From assembly GCA_018857735.1 (NCBI GenBank), contig JABMCL010002130.1:1457501-1521500 (forward strand): 64,000 nt of DNA, in the 5' to 3' direction. The notes under the pieces were generated by a model. That model saw only the letters and a list, made by a program, of their open reading frames with translations, was not told the origin of the DNA and searched no databases. A program made the translations under genes and the position numbers. The stretch comes from Alviniconcha marisindica. Lineage: Eukaryota > Mollusca > Gastropoda > Provannidae. Shown here piece after piece: positions 1 through 10,979 of the stretch (positions are counted from its first letter, which is position 1; every line of letters begins with the position of its first letter).

Positions 1-166
1 ATTCCAGAAAATCATGAAAATGTCTTTGAAAAATGTATCACACACATACATTTTTAGCTTGAGAATTTGTTTTTGGTGCACAAAATATGAATGTTGTGGA
101 AAATGTTATTTGTGAATTTCAATTTTCTGTTTTAAAGAAAGAGTGATTAAAAAAACAAATTACCTC

Positions 167-237
<71 letters not shown>

Positions 238-1215
238 CATAGTGCCAAAAGGTGTGCATGAAAACAGGACAAAGGGGGTAGAAAATAAAGTTGATGATAC
301 ATTGAAACTAGTTGTGTTTTTAGAATGTGCACAATGCTAGGAAAGGTTTCTTAAAAGCAAAAGATAAAAACTTGTGCACTTTTGGAGATATTTGCTGACA
401 AATGTCATAAAAGGCTGCATGTTGTACATCAGGTATTACAACATGCATAGTTCATTGTGTCTTCAGTTTTGCATAAGTATGCACAAAATCAAGTCATGCA
501 CAAAATCAAGTCATAACAATTTTTTTTTATATAACAAGTAACACACCCTTTCATGCAATATCCTATAATCAGCCATACAGGTGCATGCAGAAACACAGTA
601 AGAAGATTTTTTTCTCAGTTTGCATTTAATAACAAGTCATAAAAATTAAATGAAACAAATTCTGTATTACATCAGTATTACAACAAAATAACATTTCCCC
701 AATTTTTAGCATAGAAAACATTGTTTGCTTAGATCAGTCTAACAAAAACAAATCAGAATGACCTGATTTTATCAAGGTAATTAACAATTAAGTCCAGACC
801 CTCCCCCCATCCCAAGCTCTTCGAGATGTGGATTCTCTGCGGCCAGCCTCTCTCCGTACCGTCTGCAACTGTCTGTGTTTGATGTTTTCCTCCTTGCTGT
901 ACCACTTGGCTCAGGAGTACGCTCAGTTCTGCATACCCTGGTCATGTCAGTGAATTTGAAGTGTTATGAATATGAAATTATTAACCCAATAACCAGCAAC
1001 TTTCCCAATACTGATATGCTCAGTACAAACATGTCAAACCTACACACCATGACCTATACACTAATCAGTACTCGGTTCTCAGAACTACTATTAATATTAC
1101 TAACATCTGCTGGGCTTAATTAATAGATTAATGTTTTACGTCACGTTACTACAACAGTTGTGTGGCAAACATGACGTCTGACATAACTTTCAGGGCGAAA
1201 ATTACTTCCAGAAAC
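1..1215 (+). repeat. Direct duplication, copy 1
   Basis: About 1.2 kb that recurs at 2679-3860 in the same orientation, from ATTCCAGAAAATCATG to CAGGGCGAAAATT. It begins at the window edge, so it may extend upstream. No coding potential apart from short chance frames. Confidence 0.93.
170..235. repeat. (TA)n microsatellite
   Basis: About 33 uninterrupted TA units directly abutting the TGACATAGTGCC end of the putative inverted-repeat element at 235. Confidence 0.97.
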
Positions 1216-1228
1216 GTGCGCGCGCGCA

Positions 1229-1229
1229 T

Positions 1230-1261
<32 letters not shown>

Positions 1262-1264
1262 ACA

Positions 1265-1307
<43 letters not shown>

Positions 1308-1315
1308 ACACCACA

Positions 1316-1381
<66 letters not shown>

Positions 1382-1400
1382 CTCACTCACTCACTCACTT
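1229..1400. repeat. (CA)n microsatellite
   Basis: CA array with a few CT interruptions, followed by a short CACT array. It sits where duplication copy 1 ends. Confidence 0.97.
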
Positions 1401-1645
1401 ACTCATGCACCTGCACACATGCCCCACCCCTCCCCCCTCCACACATACACACTTGTAGATAATGTTAAAATTACACGATAATAGAAAAGAATAAAAAATA
1501 AATAAAAAGTCCTACATATAAAACAAGTAAGTTAAAACTAATCAAAGTTTAACAAACACATTCACACGCATACTCCTACACCACACACATGTGCGCACGC
1601 TCAACCATGTGCACAAGCATATATTATACACAAATGCAAACTCAT

Positions 1646-1647
<2 letters not shown>

Positions 1648-1712
<65 letters not shown>
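1648..1712. repeat. (CT)n microsatellite
   Basis: About 32 uninterrupted CT units. On the - strand it lies downstream of the LINE relic at 1835-2311, in the position of its 3' tail. Confidence 0.97.
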
Positions 1713-1715
<3 letters not shown>

Positions 1716-1834
1716 AATGTGCCAGAGCAATGCGCACTGGGAATAAATAATAACAAGATTATAAAATAAAATAAGGTCAGGTCAAATGAAAGACTGAGCA
1801 CAGTTTGGTTCTTTGGCTGTCGCTAACACACTGA

Positions 1835-2311
1835 TCACTTGCTAAATGAGCGTATTGCCTGAGGGTAAAAACTGTTCTGAAATCTAGAGGTTCCAGCCCT
1901 CATGCCCCTGTATCTGCGTCCAGAGGGAAGGGGCTGGAAGAGGTGGTTGGCTGGATGCGATGTGTCCTGAACTATGGCCATCACTTTGCGGTCTGATCGC
2001 AGGGAGTGAATGGAGGCAACTGGTTTCATGTCAATGCCTATGATTTTAGAGGCTGTTCAAACTATCCTTTCTAGTTGATCTTTGTCTTTCTGACATGCGC
2101 TGCTGTATCAGACAGTGATGGAAAATGTCAGGATGCTCTCAATTGCAGCGCGGTAGAACTGAGTCAGTATGGAATGACTGACTTTGAATTTCTTTGGCTG
2201 TCTCAGGAAGAAAAGTCGCTGGTGGGCTTTCACTCTGTTGTGATGCTTTATCTTGATGGCTGAACATTGTGGTTGACAGGATGTCAAGATCCAACTCCGC
2301 CAGTCTTTCAC
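1835..2311 (-). mobile_element. Non-LTR retrotransposon (LINE) reverse-transcriptase C-terminal relic
   Basis: Read on the - strand, one frame shows in order HQRLFFLRQPKKFK, ILTQFYRAAIESILTFSITV, KDKDQLERIV, ASKIIGID, DTSHPANHLFQPLPSGRR and FQNSFYPQAI. This is the typical C-terminal end of the reverse-transcriptase ORF of CR1/L2/Rex1-type LINEs, known for QQRLYFLR..K.F and SHPLH..F..LPSGRR. Only two in-frame stops interrupt about 160 codons, after SITV and after ERIV, so the copy is dead but not ancient. The endonuclease and catalytic RT motifs are not seen upstream at 2312-2678, so it is 5' truncated, as LINE copies usually are. It lies between the two copies of the direct duplication. Confidence 0.85.
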
Positions 2312-2678
2312 TGTGTTGATGGCTGAACATTGTGACCACTTGTGTAGCTCTTCAGGCAGTGTATTTGCTGACCTCTGACCGGCTGGCAGCCCAGAACCCT
2401 GTGTAGCAGATGAACTGCTGGCAAAGTGATGCAGAAAATAAGCAGTGGTACACAGTTGGTTTGACTGCCGCCATTCTCATTGCATACTGTCTATGAAAGT
2501 GCCAGTGTGATGTTGATGTCACTCAAAATTTCAGGTTCTTTAAAGACACACCTTTTGGTGGAGTTTATGTACCTTGTTTTATTCACTTGCATGCCAGGTG
2601 ACCAAAGTTAATTCCGATCTTTGTTATGTACATCCTTTGATTGCTAATTAAGCCCCTTTGTTGATTCAACATTTGAAG

Positions 2679-3860
2679 ATTCCAGAAAATCATGAAAATG
2701 TCTTTGAAAAATGTATCACACACATACATTTTTAGCTTGAGAATTTGTTTTTGGTGCACAAAATATGAATGTTGTGGAAAATGTTATTTGTGAATTTCAT
2801 TTTCTTTTTTTAAAAAAAAGAGTGATTAAAAAACAAAACCTCCGATATTATATATTTATAAATATTTAAAATTTTAAAATTATATTATATTATTTTTAAT
2901 ATGACGGTCCAAAAGGTGTGCATGAAAACAGGACAAAGGGGGTAGCAAAAAAAGTTGATGATACTTGAAACTAGTTGTTTTTTTAGAATGTGCAAAATGC
3001 TGGGAAAAGGGTTTTTTAAACAAAAGATAAAACTTGTGCACTTTTGGAATATTTGCTGAAAAGGTCAAAAAAAAGGCTGCATGTTGTACATCATTTTACA
3101 ACATCTATTATTGTTTTTCATTTTGCAAAAGTATGGCACAAAAATCAAGTCATGCACAAAATAAAGTCAAAAAATTTTTTTATATAACAATAACACACCC
3201 TTTCTGAAATATCCTATAATCGCCATACAGGTGCATGCAAAACACAGTAGAAGTTTTTTTTCTCATTTGCATTTAATAAAAATATAAAAATTAAATGAAA
3301 CAAATTTTCGATTACACAGTATTACAACAAAATAACTTTTCCCCAATTTTTAGCATAGAAAACATTGTTTGCTTAGATCAGTCTAAAAAAAACAAATCAA
3401 ATGACCTGATTTTATCAAGGTAATTAACAATTAAGTCCAGACCCCCCCCCCCCCCCCCCATCCCAAGCTCTTCGAGATGTGGATTCTCTGCGGCCAGCCT
3501 CTCTCCGTACCGTCTGCAACTGTCTGTGTTTGATGTTTTCCTCCTTGCTGTACCATTTGGGCTCAGGAGTACGCTCAGTTCTGCATACCCTGGTCATGTC
3601 AGTGAATTTGAAGTGTTATGAATATGAAATTATTAACCCAATAACCAGCAACTTTCCCAATACTGATATGCTCAGTACAAACATGTCAAACCTACACACC
3701 ATGACCTATACACTAATCAGTACTCGGTTCTCAGAACTACTATTAATATTACTAACATCTGCTGGGCTTAATTAAAGTTAATGTTTTTTCACGTTACACA
3801 ACAGTTGTGGGCAAACATACGTCTGACATAACTTTCAGGGCGAAAATTTCTTCCAGAAAA
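2679..3860 (+). repeat. Direct duplication, copy 2
   Basis: Second copy of 1-1215. It differs mainly by many one- to few-base deletions and shortened or lengthened homopolymers, and by loss of the TA array. This error-like pattern suggests either a poorly polished consensus or a decayed duplicate. Confidence 0.93.
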
Positions 3861-3954
3861 AAAAAATGAACTTCATCACTCTCGTCAGTTAAAAATATTC
3901 TCCTAAACAGTCTACAAAAAGCATGCACTTATAACTGACAAGTTTTTTAAATTG

Positions 3955-4610
3955 GGCACTCCTGAATCACATTGCCGTTAAACCCGTTCTTTAAATTGGG
4001 GGGAAAGTTTCTTCGCGAACCTAGTTGGGAAATATTCGGGGGAACCCATTTGCTTCTTAATTGGGCAAAATTTTCTTCGCAACCTGTTGGAAGTAATTTG
4101 TCGAAGCTATATTCGGGGGGCCAAAAAGCTTTGCTCAACATGTTCGGGGAACATTCGCCCTATTCGATGATCATTACCTCGATGGGCTGAAGCAGAGCTC
4201 TCCTGTGGATGAAAAAAAAATGAAATGGATGTGGGGCGCTAGGTTTTTCACTTTGCTTTTGGGCGGGAATTTTTTTTTTATTTTTTTGTTGTGGGAGGCC
4301 AGCCCCTCTCTCTGAGACCCCGATGAATGTAGTTAGTTGAATTACCCTGTGGGGATATTAAATATATGATTGACGTGCTTGCTTTAGCCTACATTTTCGA
4401 TCAGCTGTCTGTTTCCTCTGGGAAAATCGGGCCGAAACTTGCATCTCATTACAAGCCAGTTGAGAATTTAAAAAAAGTTTGGACTGTCCGAACCATGTTC
4501 GGCGATCTAAAAGTTCAGTTAAGAAACGAATCATAGTTCGTCGAAATGTCCAAAGTATGTTCGGTGAACAAACATTCGCCCAGTTAAGAACGGGCTTTAG
4601 ATTTACATGA
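3955..4610. repeat. Degenerate inverted repeat rich in TTCG motifs
   Basis: 3955-4170 and the reverse complement of about 4480-4610 share pieces such as CCCGTTCTT, ATTGGGC and GTTCGG, suggesting a decayed foldback element. Internal short echoes (ATTCGGGGG, TTCTTCGC) also repeat. No product is recognisable. Confidence 0.4.
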
Positions 4611-5520
4611 TATTGCCTTGTTGTAATGAAATTCTTCACTCTGTACTCGGCTAGGAATGAAAAAAAAAGGGTTTCAAATCTTCAGCGCGGGAAAATGCCA
4701 CTTTTAATACTTTCATTTCGCCACCCAAATCGGCGGAAAACTTGAAAATAATCTCAATAAACTCCTGAAAAAGCGCACAGTGCATGTTCTAATCAGACCT
4801 TACCTCGTCGGGCCACTGAAGGGACTACAACCACCTTTCGATGTTTCCAAAAAGACACGCCCTGCGGGCCCGGGGAATGAAAAGGGCACGGACGTGCCAG
4901 ATGTTGTCGATAAAAAAAAACTGCTTTCTCGTTTGTTTTGTACAAAATATTAGATATTTGTAACTTATATTACAACAATATCAAACATCGGGAAATATTC
5001 TTCAGATTTCGTGCAAAACTTCACTGAAAAAAAACCAAATACGCTGTGTAGTGCAAATGTATGGATCAGAACACATGCGACATTTCCGGTGATTCCGAAG
5101 CGATGCTGTCATTTTTCGGTTGTTCAAAGTTTTCAGTTCGAGTTTGCAACACATCTACAGGGCAAACATTCGTGATCAATTGATCGAAAATACAGCTATC
5201 GTGAGTGTTGATGTTATATTATCCATATAAAACGATGTTTTCCGTGTACAAATCAGTGATTGTTTCTCCATGTGCTTGCAATTTATTTGTAAGCAAAGTG
5301 ACGAAAATCACTTGGTACATGGATGTCCATTTTTGGCGGTCATTTTTCGGCGCTTTTTCAGTGTGTGGTGACTGTATCTTGAAATCTACCACAGCCTGGT
5401 TGCTGAAATTATCTGTACTATATATTCATTCATTCATGCAAGTACACAACACAACATTTCAAATAAAAACAGTTTTCAACAATATTTTATTTTCAGCTGA
5501 AGTGCATAACCCCTTGCATG
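4611..5520. other. Unassigned stretch upstream of the first exon
   Basis: Non-repetitive, moderately AT-rich sequence inside the putative TA-flanked element. I see no conserved frame, RNA gene or tandem array. Confidence 0.6.
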
Positions 5521-5617
5521 CATACCTTTTGGCACTAAGTCATATATACATTTCGTCATTTGGTCTGAATTGATGACTTCAAAGGCTTTGAACTGACAGT
5601 GACAGTGTTACTGCATG

Positions 5618-5845
5618 TTCTATTCATGATTGTATATTAAGCATCTATTCATGATTGTATATTAAGCATCTGTTCATGATTGTATATTAAGCGTCTCTTC
5701 ATGATTGTTATTAAGCATCTATTCATGATTGTATATTAAGCGTCTCTTCATGATTGTATATTAAGCATCTATTCATGATTGTATATTAAGCGTCTCTTCA
5801 TGATTGTATATTAAGCATCTATTCATGATTGTATATTTAGCATGT
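5618..5845 (+). repeat. 25-bp minisatellite, about 9 copies
   Basis: Unit ATTCATGATTGTATATTAAG plus CATCT or CGTCT, alternating between two variants, so the array may have grown by dimer steps. Confidence 0.95.
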
Positions 5846-6140
5846 CTGCAGAAAGTTGGTGTAACTGTTATGTGAAATTAAACTTGTAGAACTAAGGCGT
5901 GAAAAAGAGAAGAAAGAACCAATTGACCTCCCTCCTGAAAGGCGCGCTGGCTTTGCGAGTAGCTCGCTGCGTCAGAAAGGGGAGGCAGAGAGAGACAGGG
6001 AGCCGTGCCAGGTCCTACAGATGGACATTCTGTGTGGAGCTTGGGTGCTGCCCTACACTCATTGTGCCTCAAGTGATGCACACATCTGTAAACTTCCCAT
6101 TGCACTTTCTTTCTCATTAAGTGGGCAACTTTTTTTCCAG

Positions 6141-6251
6141 GCCAGTTTTAGCGTGTCAGATAACCGGACCGACATTGACATCAATGACCCCAACTTTTGG
6201 CAGAAGTGGGCCAAGAAGGCTGACCTTGATGTTGACATGATGGCCAACAAG
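6141..6251 (+). CDS. CHD7/kis: CHD exon 1 of window: post-helicase conserved segment
   Basis: Phase 0 in, phase 0 out, 37 codons. Acceptor TTTTTTTCCAG at 6130-6140; donor AAG|GTGACA at 6252. The peptide starts [13 protein letters not shown] and continues [16 protein letters not shown], a near-invariant signature of CHD6-9 just after the helicase C-terminal lobe. The preceding family exon, which carries the end of the ATPase module, is not in this window, so the intron upstream is longer than 6.1 kb. The open frame continues upstream from 6021, but the family alignment breaks exactly at the acceptor. Confidence 0.93.
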
Positions 6252-9112
6252 GTGACAGAACATTCTTCAGCAGCACTCTTATTTCCCACCATTGTCACAC
6301 ACAGCACTTCCTCCATCTTTCTGCTTGGCTCGGGATACAAAACTCATTTATGATATGCTTTGCAAAGAGGATGCCATATACGAAAGAAAAGAAGGCAGAA
6401 GTATATCACTTTGAATGGTCAGGTTGTCACAGGTGATTCAGGAAAAAGAAAGAGAATATTGTGAAGTCTTGTACTAAGCAGACACAAGATTTATTTTTGC
6501 AGCAGTGGACAGAATTCAGACAAGGAGTGGTAGAGGGCATATTTGAGAAGAGAGAAATGTGCAAAATTGTATTTGAATACTTTCTTAGGCAGTGGTTTGG
6601 GGTTTGTTTGTTCGTTTGTTTTTTGGTAACAGATTTGTGAATTTCTGCTAAGACTGGTATATCAGAATCTGATATCTGAGTTAGCCATACAAAACTTCTG
6701 TTGATTAGTATGGATGTTTTAAGTGCAATACTGCAAAGAATTGTTTATGCACAGTTTCTTGAAAGTTTAAAACTCATATACTAGATAGTAGATTAAAATA
6801 GAAACTCATGTAATAGATAGTAAATTAAAATAATTGTTCTGATGGTTTTATGCAAATGAAAGACAGCAAAATGACTGAATGTTAATTCATGATTCAAACT
6901 AGCCACTAACAGTATGCCTGATGGCTCTGATGATTGATTCATGATTCAAACTAGCCACTAACAGTATGCCTGACGACTGATGATTGATTCATGATTCAAA
7001 CTAGCCACTAACAGTATGCCTGATGACTGAATGTTAATTCATGATTCAAACTAGCCACTAACAGTATGCCTGATGACGGATGATTAATTCATGATTCAAA
7101 CTAGCCACTAACAGTATGCCTGATGACTGATGATTAATTCATGATTCAAACTAGCCACTAACAGTATGCCTGATGACTGATGATTAATTCATGATTCAAA
7201 CTAGCCACTAACAGTATGCCTGATGACTGAATGTTAATTCATGATTCAAACTAGCCACTAACAGTATGCCTGATGACTGATGATTAATTCATGATTCAAA
7301 CTAGCCACTAACCGCATGCCTGACGACTCTGATGGTTAATTCATGATTCAAACTAGCCACTAACAGTATGCCTGATGACTGATGATTAATTCCCGATTCA
7401 AACTAGCCACTAACAGAATGCCTGACGACTGAATGTTAATTCATGATTCAAACTAGCCACTAACAGTATGCCTGATGACTGATGATTAATTCATGATTCA
7501 AACTAGCCACTAACAGTATGCCTGATGACTGATGGTTAATTCATAATTCAAACTAGCCACTAACAGTATGCCTGATGACTGATGATTAATTCATGATTCA
7601 AACTAGCCACTAACAGTATGCCTGATGACTGATGGTTAATTCATGATTCAAACTAGCCACTAACAGTATGCCTGATGACTGATGATTGATTCATGATTCA
7701 AACTAGCCACTAACAGTATGCCTGACGACTCTGATGGTTAATTCATGATTCAAACTAGCCACTAACAGTATGCCTGATGACTGATTCATGATTCAAACTA
7801 GCCACTAACAGTATGCCTGACGACTGATGATTGATTCATGATTCAAACTAGCCACTAACAGTATGCCTGCTATGCCTTGCAGAATGACTTGATCATTCAG
7901 GAGCCAAGGCAGCGTCGCCAGACAACACGCTATGGCAAAGAAGAGGCTGTCATGGATATAAGTGATCTGGAGTCCTCGTCCGACAGTGACGATGAGATGA
8001 AACTGCTGAGGAAAGGTCGCAAGACTCGTCGTAGTGGGCGAGGAAATGACGATGACTTCATGTGCACCGAGGGCATCTCCTCTGAGGGCTACACGCGATC
8101 TGACTGTTTCAAGGTGGAAAAACATCTATTGATTTATGGGTAAGTAATCTGTCCCGTGTCCAGTCCTCTCTCATTTTCCTGGAACTACAACTTCCTGCCA
8201 CGTGACAGAGAAGTAGTGTTTCTAGTTACCTTCATTTCAGAATGAGCCTGCTGCTCTAACCCTTTTTAGCCCAGAAGTGCCAGCATGAAATGTGTTGCTG
8301 GGTCTGGGGCAGCTACCAAAGTGACTCTGGTTATGTCATTTTTCTCTTGCTTTGTTGAGGAGTATAACCTTCCTGGTCTGTGGTGGGATATCTTGGGCTG
8401 TATTCGTGTTTGGACTGAGTTTGTAGATCCAGAGATGCTATGCTGGGATATCTCGTGCTGTATTTGTGTTTGGACCAAGTTTGTAGATCCAGAGACACTA
8501 CACTGGGATATTTCAGACTGTATTCGTGTTTGGACTGAGTTTGTAGATCCAGAGACACTTCACTGGGATATCTCAGGCTGTATTCGTGTTTAGACTGAGT
8601 TTGTAGATCCAGAGACACTACACTGGGATATCTCAGGCTGTATTTGTGTTTGGACTGAGTTTGTCAACATTACTGGCTACAGTTTTCAACTGACCTATGA
8701 AACTGTTTGTCCTTTGGTGGCCCTGTGCTGTTTGACTGGTCAATACTGTTCCATTTTGAGTATGGTTACTATAAATATTGATGTCAGTAGTGCACACATG
8801 TCCTGGTGTCTTGCGATGAATGTATGCATTTGTAGGCTTTTTTGTAGGCCTTTGTAAGTGCCCTGGGCTCTTACAAGATGGGGCGTTATAAATAATCAGA
8901 TATTATTATTATTAATAATAAATTTGCTGTTGCTTTTGCCTACAGATGGGGCCGATGGCAGGACATCATCAAGCATGCTCACTTCAAACACACACTAGTG
9001 GAGAGTGACGTCCAGATCATCGCCCGTGCGATTGTGAGTGGCACTTGGATACACATACCACACACAAACCACTCACACATGCACATATACACAGATGCAT
9101 ATGCAACCACTG

Positions 9113-9143
<31 letters not shown>

Positions 9144-10722
9144 ACCCACACACATAAGCACACACCTACATACACACAAAACTGTAAACTTTGACTTACA
9201 GAAACTGCCAGGGCTGTTGTCATGCAATGTGTAATCTGTCATGGTGATGTCTCTGTTACTGACTTGTAGTTATGTCTGTTGTAGTGACGTCTGTGTTACT
9301 GACTTGTAGTCATGTCTGTTGTAGTGACATCTGTGTTACCGACTTGTAGTCATGTCTGTTGTAGTGACGTCTGTGTTACTGACTTGTAGTCATGTCTGTT
9401 GTAGTGACGTCTGTGTTACTGACTTGTAGTCATGTCTGTTGTAGTGACGTCTGTGTTACTGACTTGTAGTCATGTCTGTTGTAGTGACGTCTGTGTTACT
9501 CTGACACCCTGCATAGTGTCAATCTGTTACAGACTTGTTGTGTTACTGCCTTTTAGTCTTGTCTGTTGTAGTGACGCGTCTGTTACTGACTTTTGGTCAT
9601 CTGCTATAGTGACATCTGTGTCACTGACTTGTAGTCATGCCTGTTGTAGTGACATCTGTTTTACTGACTTGTAGACAGTGTTTCTTATAGTGACTTCTGT
9701 GTGACTGACTTGGAGTCATGTCTTCTTCACTTGCTGTCTAGCTGGCCCACTCGCTCAAATTCTACAAGGGTGATGAGAGGATCAAGGAGTTCATATGGGA
9801 TCTGATCGCCAACAACAATGAGGGTGAGCTGAAGAACCACATGGGGCTGTCAGCGCCGGTACCACGTGGTCGCAAGGGCAAGAAAGCCAAGGAAAAGAAG
9901 GTGGCAGTGGAGGAAGGACGGCCACTTGACTTTGACCCAGAGGCTGTGCTGGATAACGGATACAAGCGCCACCTTCACAGACATTCCAACAAGTAAGCAC
10001 GCACTTGCTCAACCTTGTTGGAAAGTGGATGCAGGTGAGGAAGGAGATGGGAGAGCGAATGATGAAGAAGATGGACTTGGGAGTGAAAGGTGGCTGGTTG
10101 CAATGGTGGTCCAGCCTTCTGCCCACACTCCAGCAGATGGGAAAAACCGGGGTGTTTTGTGCTGTGGACCGGGACGCTTGGAACCTGTAGTACAGCAGCT
10201 CAAAGCCTTGGATGGGCATGGCCACTGTCAGCTGATTAGGTGAACAGGAAGAAAGCTTCCTACACCCTGCATAAAAAATGCTGGCTTCTACTAAAAAACA
10301 ACTCACTCTCCCCTCCCCCCAGTTGTTATTATTATAACAGCATTTTAACCAGCAACAATAATTTAAAAAAAGTAATGAAACAACACTGTTTAAACCGTTC
10401 CTTCTTCTTTCTCTTTTTGAAAGTCTGCTCATGGTGTCAGCTGATCTTAAAGTAAATGGCAATAAACATACATCAAAACAGCAAGAAACTAAAACAGAGA
10501 CCAAAAAACATCAACAAAACAAACACTGATCTATAATTAGCACTAGACAGACATCAGATGAACACACCAAAGACCCAAATCACCAGTTCATTTGACATGT
10601 GAGTAAATCTTAAATAAAATACATTCAGATTTACACTTATTTATATTGGCATAAATGTATGCACATGTATGTTTTAACTCTCATGGTTATTTTCATCCAA
10701 GTTTTATCACACACACACACAC

Positions 10723-10765
<43 letters not shown>

Positions 10766-10932
10766 GCAATGTGTTCACTCACTAACAAATTCATACACAC
10801 TTACACACTCACATGACTGTACTCAAATGTATATGTCATGGTATAGAATCTCATGTGCATGCACTCTATCACCCATAGACTTTCACACCTTTACCCTCTC
10901 CTCCCCCAACACCCACCCACCTAACACACACA

Positions 10933-10979
<47 letters not shown>

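Larger units (their letters stand above)
235..5542. mobile_element. Putative TA-flanked element with inverted ends (composite)
   Basis: The left end TGACATAGTGCCAAAAGG (235) and the inverted right end at 5525-5542 (TGACTTAGTGCCAAAAGG on the - strand) are flanked by TA on both sides. Each end also has an AATAAA about 40-60 bases inside. The same arrangement recurs at 41761-43947. A TA duplication would fit a Tc1/mariner-type or related DNA transposon. The interior is a mixture (LINE relic, duplication) with no transposase seen, and a third left-type end lies at 2902. The pairing of these two ends is therefore inference; they could be independent insertions of a short repeat. Confidence 0.45.

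Noticed and set aside
143..340. Repeated Tyr-Ile frame
   Set aside because: Translation of the TA microsatellite.
5876..6140. Open + frame before the first exon ([17 protein letters not shown]...)
   Set aside because: No family match, and the family alignment begins exactly at the acceptor at 6140; a preceding exon should encode the end of the ATPase module, which this does not.
6871..7870. CRISPR-like regular spacing
   Set aside because: Units are contiguous with no unique spacers, and the gene context is animal.
10005..10240. GC-rich open stretch in intron 4
   Set aside because: No recognisable product, and exons 4 and 5 join directly with the conserved peptide HRHSN-KVLLRVR, leaving no gap to fill.
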